From NCBI RefSeq assembly GCF_018982945.1, contig NZ_JABRXE010000001.1, forward strand, positions 310,001 to 374,000: 64,000 bases of DNA, given 5' to 3'. A program made the position numbers and the translations under genes. The stretch's first letter is position 1; every line of letters starts with the position of its first letter. This DNA is from Anaerostipes faecalis. Its GTDB lineage: Bacteria > Bacillota > Clostridia > Lachnospirales > Lachnospiraceae. Positions 35,974-43,716 of the stretch are shown here, piece by piece. The notes under the pieces are model-generated. The model did no database searches. It had not been told where the DNA came from and was given only the letters and a program-made list of their open reading frames with translations.

Positions 35974-36840
35974 ATGGATAAAATAGCAATTGTAACAGAT
36001 AGCAACAGCGGAATCACACAGCAGCAAGGGAAAGAACTGGGAATATCTGTGCTTCCAATGCCGTTTTATATTGATGAAGAATTATTTTATGAAGATATAA
36101 CACTTACGCAGGAAGAGTTTTATAAAAAGCTTGCGGAAGATAGGGATATTAAAACTTCACAGCCAGCACCTGGAGATGTTATTGACTTATGGGAAAAGTT
36201 GTTGAATGATTATGATAAGATTGTGCATATTCCAATGTCCAGTGGGTTAAGTAGTTCCTGTGAAACAGCAATGATGCTGGCAGAGGATTATGATGGACGG
36301 GTTCAGGTAGTAAATAATCAGAGAATTTCCGTTACACAGAGGCAGTCAGTACTGGATGCTGTGAAACTGGCAGAGACAGGAAAATCTGCCGAAGAGATAA
36401 AAGATATTCTCGAAAAAGAAAAGTTTGACACGGGAATATATATTGTGGTTGATACCTTAAAGTATTTGAAAAAAGGTGGAAGAATCACACCTGGGGCAGC
36501 AGCCATAGGAACTGTTTTAAGTATTAAACCGGTTCTGCAGATCCATGGAGAGAAACTGGATGCTTTTGCTAAGACCCGTGGAGTTAAAATGGCCAAGAAA
36601 AAAATGATTGCTGCAATACGAAAAGAACTTGAGAAACGATTTCCAGATGGCAATTTTGCAGAGCATGCCTATTTAGAGGCTGCTTATACCGGTAATAAAG
36701 AGATTGCCATGGAATGGGCAAAGGAACTTCAGGAGGAATTCCCAGGAATGGAATTCCATATGGATCCATTGTCATTAAGTGTTGCATGCCATATTGGATA
36801 TGGAGCACTGGCTGTTGCATGGACACATAAGATTAAATAA
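35974..36840 (+). CDS. DegV-family fatty acid-binding protein
   Basis: 288-aa DegV protein; members bind fatty acids and some (FakB) feed exogenous fatty acids to the FakA kinase. Family motifs are IVTDSNSGI, IPMSSGLSSSCETA, VNNQRISVTQ, YIVVDTLKYLKKGGRI and SIKPVLQIHGEKL. No fakA-like gene is adjacent, so a FakB role is not shown. It has its own promoter and terminator, making it a likely single-gene transcript. Confidence 0.9.
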   Translation: MDKIAIVTDSNSGITQQQGKELGISVLPMPFYIDEELFYEDITLTQEEFYKKLAEDRDIKTSQPAPGDVIDLWEKLLNDYDKIVHIPMSSGLSSSCETAMMLAEDYDGRVQVVNNQRISVTQRQSVLDAVKLAETGKSAEEIKDILEKEKFDTGIYIVVDTLKYLKKGGRITPGAAAIGTVLSIKPVLQIHGEKLDAFAKTRGVKMAKKKMIAAIRKELEKRFPDGNFAEHAYLEAAYTGNKEIAMEWAKELQEEFPGMEFHMDPLSLSVACHIGYGALAVAWTHKIK

Positions 36841-36852
36841 AAAATAAGTTAA

Positions 36853-36888
36853 AAATCCTTATGCATTATAGTATAAGGATTTTTTTTG
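36853..36888 (+). terminator. Terminator after degV
   Basis: AAATCCTTAT pairs with ATAAGGATTT around a 10-base loop; the T run extends to eight or nine T. Confidence 0.9.
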
Positions 36889-36933
36889 TGTTAAGATAGC
36901 TCCGGATATCAATTTGGTCAAAGGTGAAGAAAG

Positions 36934-37689
36934 ATGAATTTAAATAAAATATTGAATTTTTCCATGGAAATTGGAAAAGAAATGTTAATAGCGGGTGCTG
37001 GAGTGTCCAGAGTAGAAGATACCATTGAGCGGATCTGTAAGGCATATGGAGCCTGTGAGACCAACGTATTTTCCATTACTTCCAGTATCGTAACTTCCAT
37101 TAAAGATGAAAATGGAACTGTCATAACACAGACAAAAAGAATCCGTAATTATCATACAGATTTTACAAAACTGGATCAGCTAAATTCTTTATCACGATAT
37201 ATGTGTCAGGAACTTCCAGAAATCGAAGAAATTGAAAGACGGCTAATAGAGATAAAAAATGGAGAAACAATTGGTTTTAAAAGAGAATTGATTGCCTCGG
37301 CAATGATCGCAGGTTTTTTTGCGCTTTTCTTCGGCGGAGGTATACAGGAAGGATTGGTTGCAGCTTTTACAGGAGCTTTCATAAAATCTTTTGAGCAGTA
37401 TATGAATAAATTTACGATAAATTATATGTTTTTAAGATTTATGTCCTCATTTTTTGTAGCTTTATTAGCATGGACCATCGCCCAGACAGGGGTTGCCAGT
37501 GATTTTGGAAAAGTTATCATTGGGAATATTATGTTCCTGGTTCCGGGAGTTGGATTTGTCAATGCTCTTCGAGATATGATAGGAGGAGATATCATGTCCG
37601 GAATCTTGCGTGTATGTGAATCTATCATGTTAACGATTTTTCTTGCCGGTGGTTCTTTTACAGCTTTGTTGATATTGGGAGGGATGTAG
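36934..37689 (+). CDS. Threonine/serine exporter family protein, large subunit-like (ThrE N-part)
   Basis: 251-aa protein corresponding to the N-terminal part of corynebacterial ThrE (Pfam ThrE, formerly DUF1212). A soluble segment (about 1-110) with AGAGVSRVEDTIERICKAYG precedes about five membrane helices, including FALFFGGGIQEG and NIMFLVPGVGFVNALRDMIGGD. The next gene encodes the remaining membrane half. Two-gene ThrE systems are common in Firmicutes. The exported amino acid is not shown by the sequence. Confidence 0.87.
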   Translation: MNLNKILNFSMEIGKEMLIAGAGVSRVEDTIERICKAYGACETNVFSITSSIVTSIKDENGTVITQTKRIRNYHTDFTKLDQLNSLSRYMCQELPEIEEIERRLIEIKNGETIGFKRELIASAMIAGFFALFFGGGIQEGLVAAFTGAFIKSFEQYMNKFTINYMFLRFMSSFFVALLAWTIAQTGVASDFGKVIIGNIMFLVPGVGFVNALRDMIGGDIMSGILRVCESIMLTIFLAGGSFTALLILGGM

Positions 37690-37692
37690 CAG

Positions 37693-38151
37693 ATGGAAAA
37701 AGTAATATTGCAGATTATTGCAAGCTTTGCAGGAAGTGTTGGATTTGCCATGCTCTATAATCTTAGAGGAAAAAAGGTATGGACCTGTGGATTAGGCGGG
37801 ATGGTATGCTGGATTTGTTATCTGATCATGGAGCAGATAACAAATAGTTTTTTCCTGATGAATATGGCAGCAGCTGTAGTAGCTATATTGTATGCAGAAT
37901 TGATGGCAAGATTTTTAAAAACACCAGCAACCGTACATTTGATCAGTGCGATCATTCCGTTGGTTCCAGGAGGATATCTGTATTATGCAATGCAATATGC
38001 CATTGCAAAAAATGGAGTGATGTTTTATATTTATTCACAAAAAACAATTGTTGCAGCTGCAGCTATTGCCTGTGGTATTATGATGGCATCATCTCTTTGC
38101 AGACTTTTCATAGAAATGATTCATTTTTATAAAAATAAAATCATAGAGTAA
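37693..38151 (+). CDS. Threonine/serine exporter family protein, small subunit (ThrE_2)
   Basis: 152-aa membrane protein matching the ThrE_2 half. Features are IIASFAGSVGFAMLYNLRGKKV, GGMVCWICYL, ELMARFLKTPATVHLISAIIPLVPGG, where the PLVPGG repeat echoes the VPG motif in the partner. Four base gap to the preceding gene, so the two are co-translated and presumably form one carrier. Confidence 0.88.
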   Translation: MEKVILQIIASFAGSVGFAMLYNLRGKKVWTCGLGGMVCWICYLIMEQITNSFFLMNMAAAVVAILYAELMARFLKTPATVHLISAIIPLVPGGYLYYAMQYAIAKNGVMFYIYSQKTIVAAAAIACGIMMASSLCRLFIEMIHFYKNKIIE

Positions 38152-38173
38152 AGAAAAAGAAAGAAAATGAAAT

Positions 38174-39871
38174 ATGGATGAAGATGAAAAACTGGAAAAT
38201 CAGTTTAATCTGGCTTTGGACCTGAGCCCTGAGGAACGGGAAAAAACAATGGATCTGGATGTTGGTTATAATATGCAGGATAATGTATGGGAAGTAATTT
38301 TTCAGTATACAGGAAATCTCCAGGATATAAAGAGGGGACAGGGAATAAAAATAGAACCGTTAAGCAACGGATATGCTATTGGTTTTGTGCCGGAAGAGCA
38401 ATTACAGGCTTTTGCTTCACTTCCTCAGATTGTATATGTGGAAAAGCCAAAAGCATTGCTGCTTTCACAGGAAAGAGGAATTGCAGCTTCTTGTCTTTTG
38501 CCTGTGAAAAGAGCACCATTATCTCTGACAGGAAGAGGGGTATATGTGGCGGTAATTGATACAGGAATTGATATATTTCATCCGGATTTTATAGACTCTG
38601 AGGGGAATACAAGGATTGCTGCTTTGTGGGACCAGACAATTCCAGGTAATCCTCCGGAGCCTTTTTCGTCAGGAACAATAGTTGAAAAAGAACAGATTAA
38701 CCGAATTCTTCGTGGAACAGAACAGTGGAAAGTGATACCCGGAAATGATCCAGGAGGACACGGTACTCATGTGGCATCTATTTGTGCAGGGAATCAGGGC
38801 GTTGCTTCTTCATCAGAGCTTCTTGTTGTAAAACTTGGAAATTTAAATGAACGTGGATTTCCGAGGACATCTCAGCTGATGATGGCATTGGAATTTGTTA
38901 TAGATTATGCTCAGAAGAGAGGAGTACCCGTTGCGGTCAATATTAGTTATGGAAACAATTATGGAGATCATAGAGGGGGATCTTTACTGGAAACATTTAT
39001 AACGCAGATTTCGGGGAAATGGAAGAATACCATTTGTATTGGTACTGGAAATGAAGGAGATACCGGAAGACATAAAAGGGGAAAGCTAAGAAAAAGCTCA
39101 GAGGAAATCGTATTTAATATTGCTCCGTATGAACAAAATATGAATCTGCAGTTATGGAAACATTTTGTGGATGATTTTTCGATAGTTCTTATGTCGCCAT
39201 CGGGAACTGTTCATCAGATACAGAGACAGAACGGGAAAATGAGTTATGACTTTGGAAGTACACTGGTATATGTTTTTTACGGGACACCAACGCCTTATAA
39301 CCAATGGCAGGAAATTTTTTTTGCTTTTGTGCCAAAAACACAGGCAATGGAAAGCGGGCAATGGAAAATTCTTTTGTCACCGGAAAGACTGGTCAATGGA
39401 AGATATTATTTCTGGCTTCCTGTTTCCAGCGGGACTAATGCAGCAACAAGATTTTTGGAACCAAGTACGACTATGACGTTAACGATTCCATCAACAGCAG
39501 ATAAAATCATTGCGGTGGGGGCCTATAATGTACAGTATGACTCCTATGCAGTCTTTTCTGGAAGAGGTGATGAGGAACTATGTGTAGAAAAACCTGATCT
39601 TGTGGCACCTGGGGTTGGAATCCTAGGAGCATCTCCTGGAGGTGGAGATACATTAATGTCCGGAACTTCCATGGCGACACCATTTGTAACAGGCTCTGCA
39701 GCTCTTTTGATGGAATGGGGTATTGTGAAAGGAAATGATTTATATTTGTATGGAGAAAAGGTAAAAGCATATTTTCATAGAGGAGCAAGAGCAATGAGAG
39801 GTTTTTCGGTATATCCCAATTCACAGGTGGGTTATGGGGCACTTTGTGTGGAGAAGAGTCTTCCAATCTAA
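38174..39871 (+). CDS. S8 family (subtilisin-like) serine protease without signal peptide, Csp-like
   Basis: 565-aa subtilase. The complete triad is visible: D129 in VIDTGIDIFHPD, H196 in GGHGTHVASICAG, S499 in MSGTSMATPF, with the oxyanion Asn N293 in GTGNEGD. There is no signal sequence or membrane helix. An N-terminal segment of about 115 residues precedes the catalytic domain, and a beta-rich insertion of roughly 130 residues lies between the Asn and Ser blocks (about 310-440), as in clostridial Csp proteases that process spore cortex hydrolases. A germination role is inference only. The ribosome site is poor (AAAGAAAATGAAAT). Confidence 0.85.
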   Translation: MDEDEKLENQFNLALDLSPEEREKTMDLDVGYNMQDNVWEVIFQYTGNLQDIKRGQGIKIEPLSNGYAIGFVPEEQLQAFASLPQIVYVEKPKALLLSQERGIAASCLLPVKRAPLSLTGRGVYVAVIDTGIDIFHPDFIDSEGNTRIAALWDQTIPGNPPEPFSSGTIVEKEQINRILRGTEQWKVIPGNDPGGHGTHVASICAGNQGVASSSELLVVKLGNLNERGFPRTSQLMMALEFVIDYAQKRGVPVAVNISYGNNYGDHRGGSLLETFITQISGKWKNTICIGTGNEGDTGRHKRGKLRKSSEEIVFNIAPYEQNMNLQLWKHFVDDFSIVLMSPSGTVHQIQRQNGKMSYDFGSTLVYVFYGTPTPYNQWQEIFFAFVPKTQAMESGQWKILLSPERLVNGRYYFWLPVSSGTNAATRFLEPSTTMTLTIPSTADKIIAVGAYNVQYDSYAVFSGRGDEELCVEKPDLVAPGVGILGASPGGGDTLMSGTSMATPFVTGSAALLMEWGIVKGNDLYLYGEKVKAYFHRGARAMRGFSVYPNSQVGYGALCVEKSLPI

Positions 39872-39893
39872 TTGCATTTGAAAAATGCAATTA
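39869..39893. other. Perfect hairpin over the S8 protease stop codon
   Basis: TAATTGCATTT/AAATGCAATTA, an 11-bp stem with a 3-base loop; the stop codon forms its foot. It is followed by six A and, nine bases later, seven T, so it may act as an atypical terminator. Confidence 0.45.
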
Positions 39894-39910
39894 AAAAAGT
39901 TCTTTTTTTG

Positions 39911-39919
39911 TGCTATACT
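39911..39919 (+). promoter_or_regulatory. Possible extended -10 promoter for the TPR gene
   Basis: TGCTATACT is an extended -10 match about 45 bases before the start codon; no clear -35. Confidence 0.4.
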
Positions 39920-39963
39920 TATCTACAAATGTTATAAGATATACAAAAAGCGGGAGAGTAATT

Positions 39964-40617
39964 ATGAATAGTAAAATAAAAGGATTAATAATTGCAGGGA
40001 TAATTTTTCTTTTGATTTTAACAGGTTTCTGTGGGTATGGATATATTTCACAGAAAATAACGGCAAATCAGGGAATTGAGCATTTAAACAAAAAAGAATA
40101 CCAAAAAGCCTATGAAAAATTTTATCAGGCCTCAGAAAAATTTACATTATTATGGACAAAACAAAAAACCGATGTTTTATTTTATAAGGGAGAAGCATTG
40201 TATCAGCTGGAACGATATGATGATGCGGTTAAAGTTTATGATAAATTGATAAAAAAAGGGGAAAGCCGTGCCTATTCTTTTAAAGCATTTTGTTATGTAG
40301 GAAAAGGTCAGGAAGAGAAGGCAAAACAGATTTGTGATGAAGGTATCAAAGAGATACCTGACGCAGGAGATATTTACTGTACTAAGTATGCAATTTATGC
40401 AAAGCAGAAGAAATATAAAGAAGGATTAAATGTTCTTGAGACGGCATTGAAACAGGTTAATCTTAAAAATGAAGACGAAGTTATGTTTACACGAATCAGT
40501 GCATATGAATCTATGTTTCAGTATGATACAGCATATAAATATGCAAAAGAATATGTAAAGAAATATCCTAAAGATACTAGAGGAAAAAAAGAGCTGACTT
40601 TTCTTGAAACAAGATAA
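39964..40617 (+). CDS. Membrane-anchored tetratricopeptide-repeat protein
   Basis: 217 aa with an N-terminal membrane anchor (about 6-30, KGLIIAGIIFLLILTGFCGYGY) and TPR-like helices: NKKEYQKAYEKFYQA, DVLFYKGEALYQLERYDDAVKVYDKLI and YKEGLNVLETALKQ. No catalytic motif is visible. Probably a scaffold for protein contacts on the outer face of the membrane. The ATG at 39964 follows GGGAG; an upstream in-frame ATG at 39910 falls in the promoter region. Partner unknown. Confidence 0.75.
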   Translation: MNSKIKGLIIAGIIFLLILTGFCGYGYISQKITANQGIEHLNKKEYQKAYEKFYQASEKFTLLWTKQKTDVLFYKGEALYQLERYDDAVKVYDKLIKKGESRAYSFKAFCYVGKGQEEKAKQICDEGIKEIPDAGDIYCTKYAIYAKQKKYKEGLNVLETALKQVNLKNEDEVMFTRISAYESMFQYDTAYKYAKEYVKKYPKDTRGKKELTFLETR

Positions 40618-40633
40618 ACCTATGGAGGGAAAT

Positions 40634-41482
40634 ATGCAAACAAAAATATCTGTTAGAGATCAAATCTTTTCTACATATGATAGTTTATATGATGCAGAAA
40701 AGAAGGTCGCAGATTATCTGATCAATCATCCATCAGAAGCAATAGAAATGTCGGTGTCTGAACTGGCAGCATGCTGTGAGGCCAGTCAGGCTACGATCGT
40801 ACGTTTTTGTAAGAAAATCGGATGTAAGGGATTTCATCAGCTAAAAATAAAAATGGCGGGGGAACAAAGACAGCAGGAAGATCAGGTAATCTCCAATGAA
40901 ATCAATTTAAATGATATGGAACAATCCATACAGAATATTCTGGGGAGTAAGATAGAAGAACTTAATGCTACGTTTCATAATTTTGATCCGCAGGAATTAA
41001 GAGAAATTATAGACATTATTTTACATGCAAATATGATAGAATTTGCTGCGATGGGAAATACTGTTCCTATTGCACTGGATGGGACTTATAAATTCAATCA
41101 GCTTGGCCTTAAAGCTGTAACTTCGACTATATGGGAAACTCAGGAGGCTTTTGCAAGGACCTTGCAGGAAGGAGATGTTTTGTTTGCTCTTTCGGCATCT
41201 GGAGCATCCAGAAGACTGATGAAAATTGTAAATATTGCTAAGGAAAATAACGTAAAGACTATTGGTATAACCAACCAGGGAAAATCCCCTTTGGCAGAAG
41301 AATGCGATTATACGATTCTCACAGCAACAAGAGAACATATTTTTTATGATCAGGTAAGCTTTACCAGAATGGCAGCCATGGCAGTTATAGATAGCTTGTT
41401 TTTATTTTTGTTTTCAACAAAATGTGATTCTTTTAAGAATGTAGCACTACATGAAGAGTCAGTGGCAGAGGATAAATTATAG
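40634..41482 (+). CDS. RpiR/MurR-family transcriptional regulator
   Basis: 282 aa from the ATG at 40634 (TGGAGGG ahead; ATG at 40604 overlaps the previous gene). The N-terminal HTH_6 domain has EKKVADYLINHPSEAIEMSVSELAACCEASQATIVRFCKKIGCKGFHQLK split across residues about 17-67. The C-terminal SIS sugar-phosphate domain (about 110-260) shows DVLFALSASGASRRLMKIVNIAKENN and TIGITNQGKSPLA. Likely senses a phosphosugar; no sugar operon adjoins, the nearest relevant genes being ptsHI about 2 kb downstream. Confidence 0.88.
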   Translation: MQTKISVRDQIFSTYDSLYDAEKKVADYLINHPSEAIEMSVSELAACCEASQATIVRFCKKIGCKGFHQLKIKMAGEQRQQEDQVISNEINLNDMEQSIQNILGSKIEELNATFHNFDPQELREIIDIILHANMIEFAAMGNTVPIALDGTYKFNQLGLKAVTSTIWETQEAFARTLQEGDVLFALSASGASRRLMKIVNIAKENNVKTIGITNQGKSPLAEECDYTILTATREHIFYDQVSFTRMAAMAVIDSLFLFLFSTKCDSFKNVALHEESVAEDKL

Positions 41483-42721
41483 ATGGAAGAAATTATAAAA
41501 GAGTTTAAAGAAAAAGTTATATTAGTAGCGGTTGCAACTGAAGATGTTCACGATACGGAAGAATCGCTGGATGAACTGGCGGAATTGGTAAAGACGGCAG
41601 GGGCAGAAGTTGCAGCTAGAGTAATTCAGATAAGAGAAACTCCTCACCCCGGGACGTATATTGGAAAAGGGAAAGTGGATGAGGTTCAGGCATTACTGTT
41701 TGGAACAGATGCTACAGGAATTGTATGTGATGATGAGCTTTCACCGGCACAGATTAGTAATCTGGAAAGATTTTTGGATACAAAAGTCATGGATCGTACC
41801 TTGGTAATACTTGATATTTTTGCTAAAAGAGCATTTACCAGAGAAGGGAAGATTCAGGTAGAGCTGGCTCAGCTAAAATATAGAGCTTCCAAGCTTACAG
41901 GGCAGGGAACAGCGTTGTCAAGATTAGGTGGCGGAATTGGAACCAGAGGTCCGGGAGAAAAGAAACTGGAAATGGATCGTCGTCTGATTCGGACCAGGAT
42001 TTCTCATTTAAAAGCTGAATTAAGGGCTGTTGTAAAACATCGCGAGGTCCAAAGGAAACAAAGACAGAGAAATCATATGCCGGTTGTGTGTATTGTTGGA
42101 TATACCAATGCTGGAAAATCCACATTGCTCAATTATTATACAGATGCAGGTGTCCTGGAAGAAAATCAGCTATTTGCCACTTTGGATCCTACAACAAAAA
42201 ATGTTTTACTGGATAGTGGACAGACAATTTTAATGACGGATACTGTTGGTTTTATCAGAAAGCTTCCACATCATCTGGTAGACGCCTTTAAAAGTACGTT
42301 GGAGGAAGCAAAATACAGTAATCTGATCGTACATGTTGTAGATGCTTCCAATTCGCAGAAGGACAAACAGATGGAAGCAGTATATGAAACATTGGAGCAG
42401 CTGGGAGCAAAAGATTCAACTGTAATTACGGCGTTTAACAAGATGGATTTGGTAGAAGAGGATGAGATCCTCAAAGATCCGATGGCGGAAGCCGTTGTAA
42501 AAATTTCTGGAAAAACAGGGGAAGGTACAGATATTCTTTTGGATGTTATTGAACAGATGCTGCAAAAGCAGAAATTGTATCTGGAAAAACTTTATGAATA
42601 TAACGAAGCAGGGAAAATACAGATCATTCGAAATCATGGACAGTTGATAAAAGAAGAATACAGGGATGATGGAATTTATATTGAAGCCTATATTCCAAAA
42701 GAGATTCTTGGTGTTATTTAG
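41483..42721 (+). CDS. hflX: GTPase HflX
   Basis: Ribosome-associated GTPase that splits stalled or heat-damaged ribosomes. 412 aa. The N-terminal HflX domain carries ETPHPGTYIGKGKVDE and DDELSPAQ, then QLKYRASKLTGQGTALSRLGGGIGTRGPGEKKLE. The G domain has G1 GYTNAGKSTL, G3 DTVGFIRKLPHHLV and NKMD. The start ATG follows the RpiR stop directly, and the antiterminator gene starts 12 bases after it. Confidence 0.95.
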   Translation: MEEIIKEFKEKVILVAVATEDVHDTEESLDELAELVKTAGAEVAARVIQIRETPHPGTYIGKGKVDEVQALLFGTDATGIVCDDELSPAQISNLERFLDTKVMDRTLVILDIFAKRAFTREGKIQVELAQLKYRASKLTGQGTALSRLGGGIGTRGPGEKKLEMDRRLIRTRISHLKAELRAVVKHREVQRKQRQRNHMPVVCIVGYTNAGKSTLLNYYTDAGVLEENQLFATLDPTTKNVLLDSGQTILMTDTVGFIRKLPHHLVDAFKSTLEEAKYSNLIVHVVDASNSQKDKQMEAVYETLEQLGAKDSTVITAFNKMDLVEEDEILKDPMAEAVVKISGKTGEGTDILLDVIEQMLQKQKLYLEKLYEYNEAGKIQIIRNHGQLIKEEYRDDGIYIEAYIPKEILGVI

Positions 42722-42733
42722 GAGGATGAGTAA

Positions 42734-43249
42734 ATGATAATTCAAAAGGTGATTAATAATAATGTGGTCAGCACTTTTGATACAAATAATAGAGAAGTAA
42801 TCCTGATGGGAAAGGGAATAGGATTCCGAAAAAAAGCAGGAGATGAGCTGGATAAAAATAAGATTGAAAAAATATTTACTCTTGATCAGAGAGCAAATTC
42901 CCCATTTGTACAGGAGGTAATGGCGATTATTCAGGAATTTTATGAGATTCCGTTAAACCCGGAAAACCCTTCTTATCAGAGATTTGCAACTCATCTTGAG
43001 TATCTGGAATCAGGGATTCGGTCACAAAATTACGTGGTCGAAGAGGATGAAGAAGATGATGTGGAATTTTATGAAAGAAATCAGAAAAAATATCCGGAAG
43101 CCTATGTATGCAGTCAGAAAATCGTAGAGCATATTGAAGGACATTATCAGTGTAAGTTGTCAGCAGATGAGAAAATGTATCTAATTATTTATGTGAAAAG
43201 ATTAATTCTGGAAATAGATCAGAAAGGACGAAATTTTATTGACTTATAA
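42734..43249 (+). CDS. BglG/LicT-type antiterminator with a single PRD
   Basis: 171-aa RNA-binding antiterminator. The CAT domain (1-52) has KVINNNVVSTFD and GKGIGFRKKAGDELD. Typical members are about 275-290 aa with two PTS regulation domains; this one has one PRD (about 60-165) with a single conserved-type His (H87 in ATHLEYLE), and the second His position of the PRD (usually in a YLALHI-like segment) reads YLIIYV. An acidic insert EEDEEDD (103-109) is unusual. The ORF ends naturally, with no remnant of a second PRD downstream. A matching RAT sits in front of ptsH. AGGAGG at 42721-42726 is its ribosome site. Confidence 0.85.
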   Translation: MIIQKVINNNVVSTFDTNNREVILMGKGIGFRKKAGDELDKNKIEKIFTLDQRANSPFVQEVMAIIQEFYEIPLNPENPSYQRFATHLEYLESGIRSQNYVVEEDEEDDVEFYERNQKKYPEAYVCSQKIVEHIEGHYQCKLSADEKMYLIIYVKRLILEIDQKGRNFIDL

Positions 43250-43267
43250 CCATAGATTTGGTATTAT
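43239..43267 (+). promoter_or_regulatory. ptsHI promoter
   Basis: TTGACT (43239-43244), exactly 17 bp, TATTAT (43262-43267). It overlaps the end of the antiterminator gene and predicts a start about ten bases before the RAT. Confidence 0.75.
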
Positions 43268-43282
43268 TTATGTATTGAGATT

Positions 43283-43311
43283 GGATTGTGACTGGTAAGG
43301 CAGGCAAGACC
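43283..43311 (+). promoter_or_regulatory. Ribonucleic antiterminator (RAT) of ptsHI
   Basis: This 29-base stretch matches the BglG/LicT target pattern: GGATTGTGACTG, then a variable GTAA, then GGCAGGCAAGACC, with the GGATTGT and GGCAGGCAA blocks of known RATs. Its last six bases form part of the 5' arm of the terminator that follows, so the two structures exclude each other. Confidence 0.85.
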
Positions 43312-43352
43312 TATTTAATAAGTGTTTTACATTTGTTAATAGGTCTTTTTTT
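43306..43352 (+). terminator. Conditional terminator in the ptsHI leader
   Basis: AAGACCTATT (43306-43315) pairs with AATAGGTCTT (43338-43347), followed by seven T. It lies about 70 bases before ptsH and overlaps the RAT. Confidence 0.88.
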
Positions 43353-43420
43353 GTGCTTTTTCATGTATACAATCTAAACACAAGATACATTATATTTTAA
43401 AGTAGAGAAGGAGAAGAATT

Positions 43421-43684
43421 ATGGTATCAAAGAAATTTGTCATCGAAAATGAACAGGGATTACACATGAGACCAGCAGGAGTTCTTGCTAAAGCAGTTAC
43501 TAAATTTGAATCTGATGTAACAATTGTATTCGAAGATAAGAAAATCAACGCAAAAAGCTTACTGAACATTATTGGTGCTTGTATCAAATGTGGTTCTGAA
43601 ATCGAATTAGTATGTGAAGGTCCTGATGAAGAAGCAGCTCTTGCACATGCAACAGAATTAATCGAATCTGGATTAGGTGAATAA
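43421..43684 (+). CDS. ptsH: PTS phosphocarrier protein HPr
   Basis: 87-aa general phosphocarrier that takes phosphate from enzyme I on His15 and passes it to sugar-specific EIIA domains; in Firmicutes Ser46 phosphorylation makes it a CcpA co-regulator. The phosphorylation site is GLHMRPAG, and Ser46 is in AKSLLNII, slightly different from the common KSIMGVM. GGAGAAG precedes the ATG. Transcription is controlled by the leader switch upstream. Confidence 0.96.
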   Translation: MVSKKFVIENEQGLHMRPAGVLAKAVTKFESDVTIVFEDKKINAKSLLNIIGACIKCGSEIELVCEGPDEEAALAHATELIESGLGE

Positions 43685-43716
43685 GAACAAATATTTGATA
43701 AAGGACAGGTGGCAAT

